Shown here in pieces: positions 63,157-64,000 of a DNA stretch of 64,000 nucleotides. The DNA comes from Hyunsoonleella aquatilis (GTDB lineage: Bacteria > Bacteroidota > Bacteroidia > Flavobacteriales > Flavobacteriaceae). The notes under the pieces are model-generated. The model did no database searches, was not told the origin of the DNA, and saw nothing but the letters and a program-made list of their open reading frames with translations. Each line of letters opens with the position of its first letter. Position 1 is the first letter of the stretch. The stretch spans positions 310,001-374,000 of the forward strand of contig NZ_JACNMF010000003.1 of NCBI RefSeq assembly GCF_014270105.1, in the 5' to 3' direction. Position numbers and translations under genes: made by a program.

Positions 63157-63834
63157 TTAGAAATCCACCTTTTTTCCATTGAATACACTACTGATTTTAT
63201 CAAAATAGATATCCTTAAAGTCAGTAATCACTTGATCGGCTTTGGAATAGTCTTGGTTTTTGGAGTGAAAACTATCATAGCCCACACAATAGATGCCTGC
63301 AGACTTTGAAGCCTGAATGCCATTTGTGGAGTCTTCGATTACGATACATTCTTCTCTTTTGAAACCTGAAGCTTCTGCTGCTTTTTCAAAAATTTCAGGA
63401 TGCGGTTTAGATTGTTTTAAGTCACCACCACTCAATTTCGCCTTAAAGTAGGGGTTCAATTCAAAACGTTCAAAAATCATGTTGATACTGGTCATGGCTG
63501 CTGAGGAACCTAAAACCAATGTTAGTCCATTTTCATGATAGTTTTTTATTAGATCCAAGACCCCATCGATTAAATCCAAATCTGAATTTTTATCAAAAAA
63601 CTGCTTGTAATACCTGCGTTTGATGGTCACTAAGGTTTCAGGACTTTCTTTTAAACTGAAATGGTCGCACAGACGTTTGCAAATATTTAAAGTAGATTGG
63701 CCAGTAAAGGAATTGTAAAGTTCTCTTGAAACGTCAATTCCTACTTCATCAAACATGTCATTATAGGCTTTATGGTGCATGGGTTCACTGTCGATAATCA
63801 CCCCATCCATATCAAAAATAACAGCTTTTAGCAT
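63157..63834 (-). CDS. HAD-superfamily phosphatase (beta-phosphoglucomutase-like)
   Basis: The 225-aa protein has HAD motif I FDMDGVIIDSEP (nucleophile D8, D10), motif II GSSAA near 109, motif III lysine in KPHPEIF and motif IV VIEDSTNGIQAS near 167. It is in the subfamily of beta-PGM, YniC and phosphoglycolate phosphatase. Sugar-phosphate dephosphorylation is likely; the substrate is not known. Confidence 0.88.
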   Translation of the reverse strand: MLKAVIFDMDGVIIDSEPMHHKAYNDMFDEVGIDVSRELYNSFTGQSTLNICKRLCDHFSLKESPETLVTIKRRYYKQFFDKNSDLDLIDGVLDLIKNYHENGLTLVLGSSAAMTSINMIFERFELNPYFKAKLSGGDLKQSKPHPEIFEKAAEASGFKREECIVIEDSTNGIQASKSAGIYCVGYDSFHSKNQDYSKADQVITDFKDIYFDKISSVFNGKKVDF

Positions 63835-64000
63835 CCAAAAAAGTTTTTGCGAAGATAGCCTAACTGTAAAACATCACCTAAAGAATTCATTTTGTAAATA
63901 GAAATTAATTCAACATCTTTGTTACATGATTGCATAAGTTGACTTCCAGCTATTTCGAGAATTGCTCTCGAGTACAAAAGACTGAACACTTTCGGTTTGG
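63835..64000. other. Right edge of the window, no gene recognised
   Basis: The last 166 nt hold the upstream region of the HAD gene (a TATCTTCG box on the minus strand, 63857 to 63850) and AT-rich DNA. No ORF or stem-loop worth reporting was seen. Confidence 0.6.

Overview
The window looks like chromosome from a member of the Flavobacteriaceae (Bacteroidota), probably marine. Supporting signs are a type IX secretion sorting domain, a TonB-dependent receptor with an N-terminal carboxypeptidase-like domain, a fused ResB-CcsA cytochrome c biogenesis protein, a zapA - 6S-like RNA - rny order, DUF6452/DUF6048 neighbours, and repeated -7 boxes of the Bacteroidota form TAnnTTTG instead of sigma70-type promoters. 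GC content is low by eye. No rRNA, tRNA, CRISPR array, prophage or insertion sequence was seen.

Layout. (1) 1-14.6 kb is a catabolic island for L-rhamnose and L-lactate. On the + strand it holds a fused rhamnulose-1-P aldolase/dehydrogenase, rhaI, a rhamnulokinase, a two-domain class II aldolase, an FMN L-lactate dehydrogenase and aldA. On the - strand it holds lutABC and a secreted alpha/beta hydrolase. A divergent NCS1-family permease follows with two tiny membrane ORFs. Three promoters here (rhamnose operon, lutABC, permease) carry the same 15-bp element exactly 19 nt upstream of the -7 box, which suggests one regulon. (2) 14.7-24.7 kb holds envelope genes: CCC-motif and DUF2752 membrane proteins, a T9SS cargo protein, an Smr-domain protein, a calcium-repeat lipoprotein, a cysteine desulfurase, and a TonB receptor with an M23 peptidase. 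(3) 24.9-34 kb is core: a coiled-coil protein, zapA, a 6S-like RNA, rny, xerD, two beta-barrel proteins, aroQ, lpdA, a YceI protein and NDH-2. (4) 34-41.8 kb has a DinB-like protein, msrB, an M48 lipoprotein, a UMF1-type MFS protein, a duplicated-domain lipoprotein, and an ECF sigma/anti-sigma operon with two repetitive beta-type envelope proteins. (5) 41.9-53.9 kb is core: clpC, gyrA, a TPR protein, rocD, a second ECF sigma pair, rlmD, DUF6452 and DUF6048. (6) 53.9-59.4 kb is rich in small palindromic repeats; a GIY-YIG nuclease gene sits between two clusters of one repeat family. (7) 59.4-63.8 kb holds ccsBA, mscL and a HAD phosphatase.

How the catabolic genes fit together: rhamnose is isomerised, phosphorylated and cleaved to DHAP and L-lactaldehyde. 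L-lactaldehyde is oxidised to L-lactate by the fused dehydrogenase and/or AldA. L-lactate is oxidised to pyruvate by LldD and/or LutABC. The observations I rate highest are the shared operator with fixed promoter spacing, the repeat-flanked GIY-YIG locus, the 6S-like RNA, the structured element in the leader at 57.1 kb, and the tandem aldolase with one domain stripped of metal ligands.
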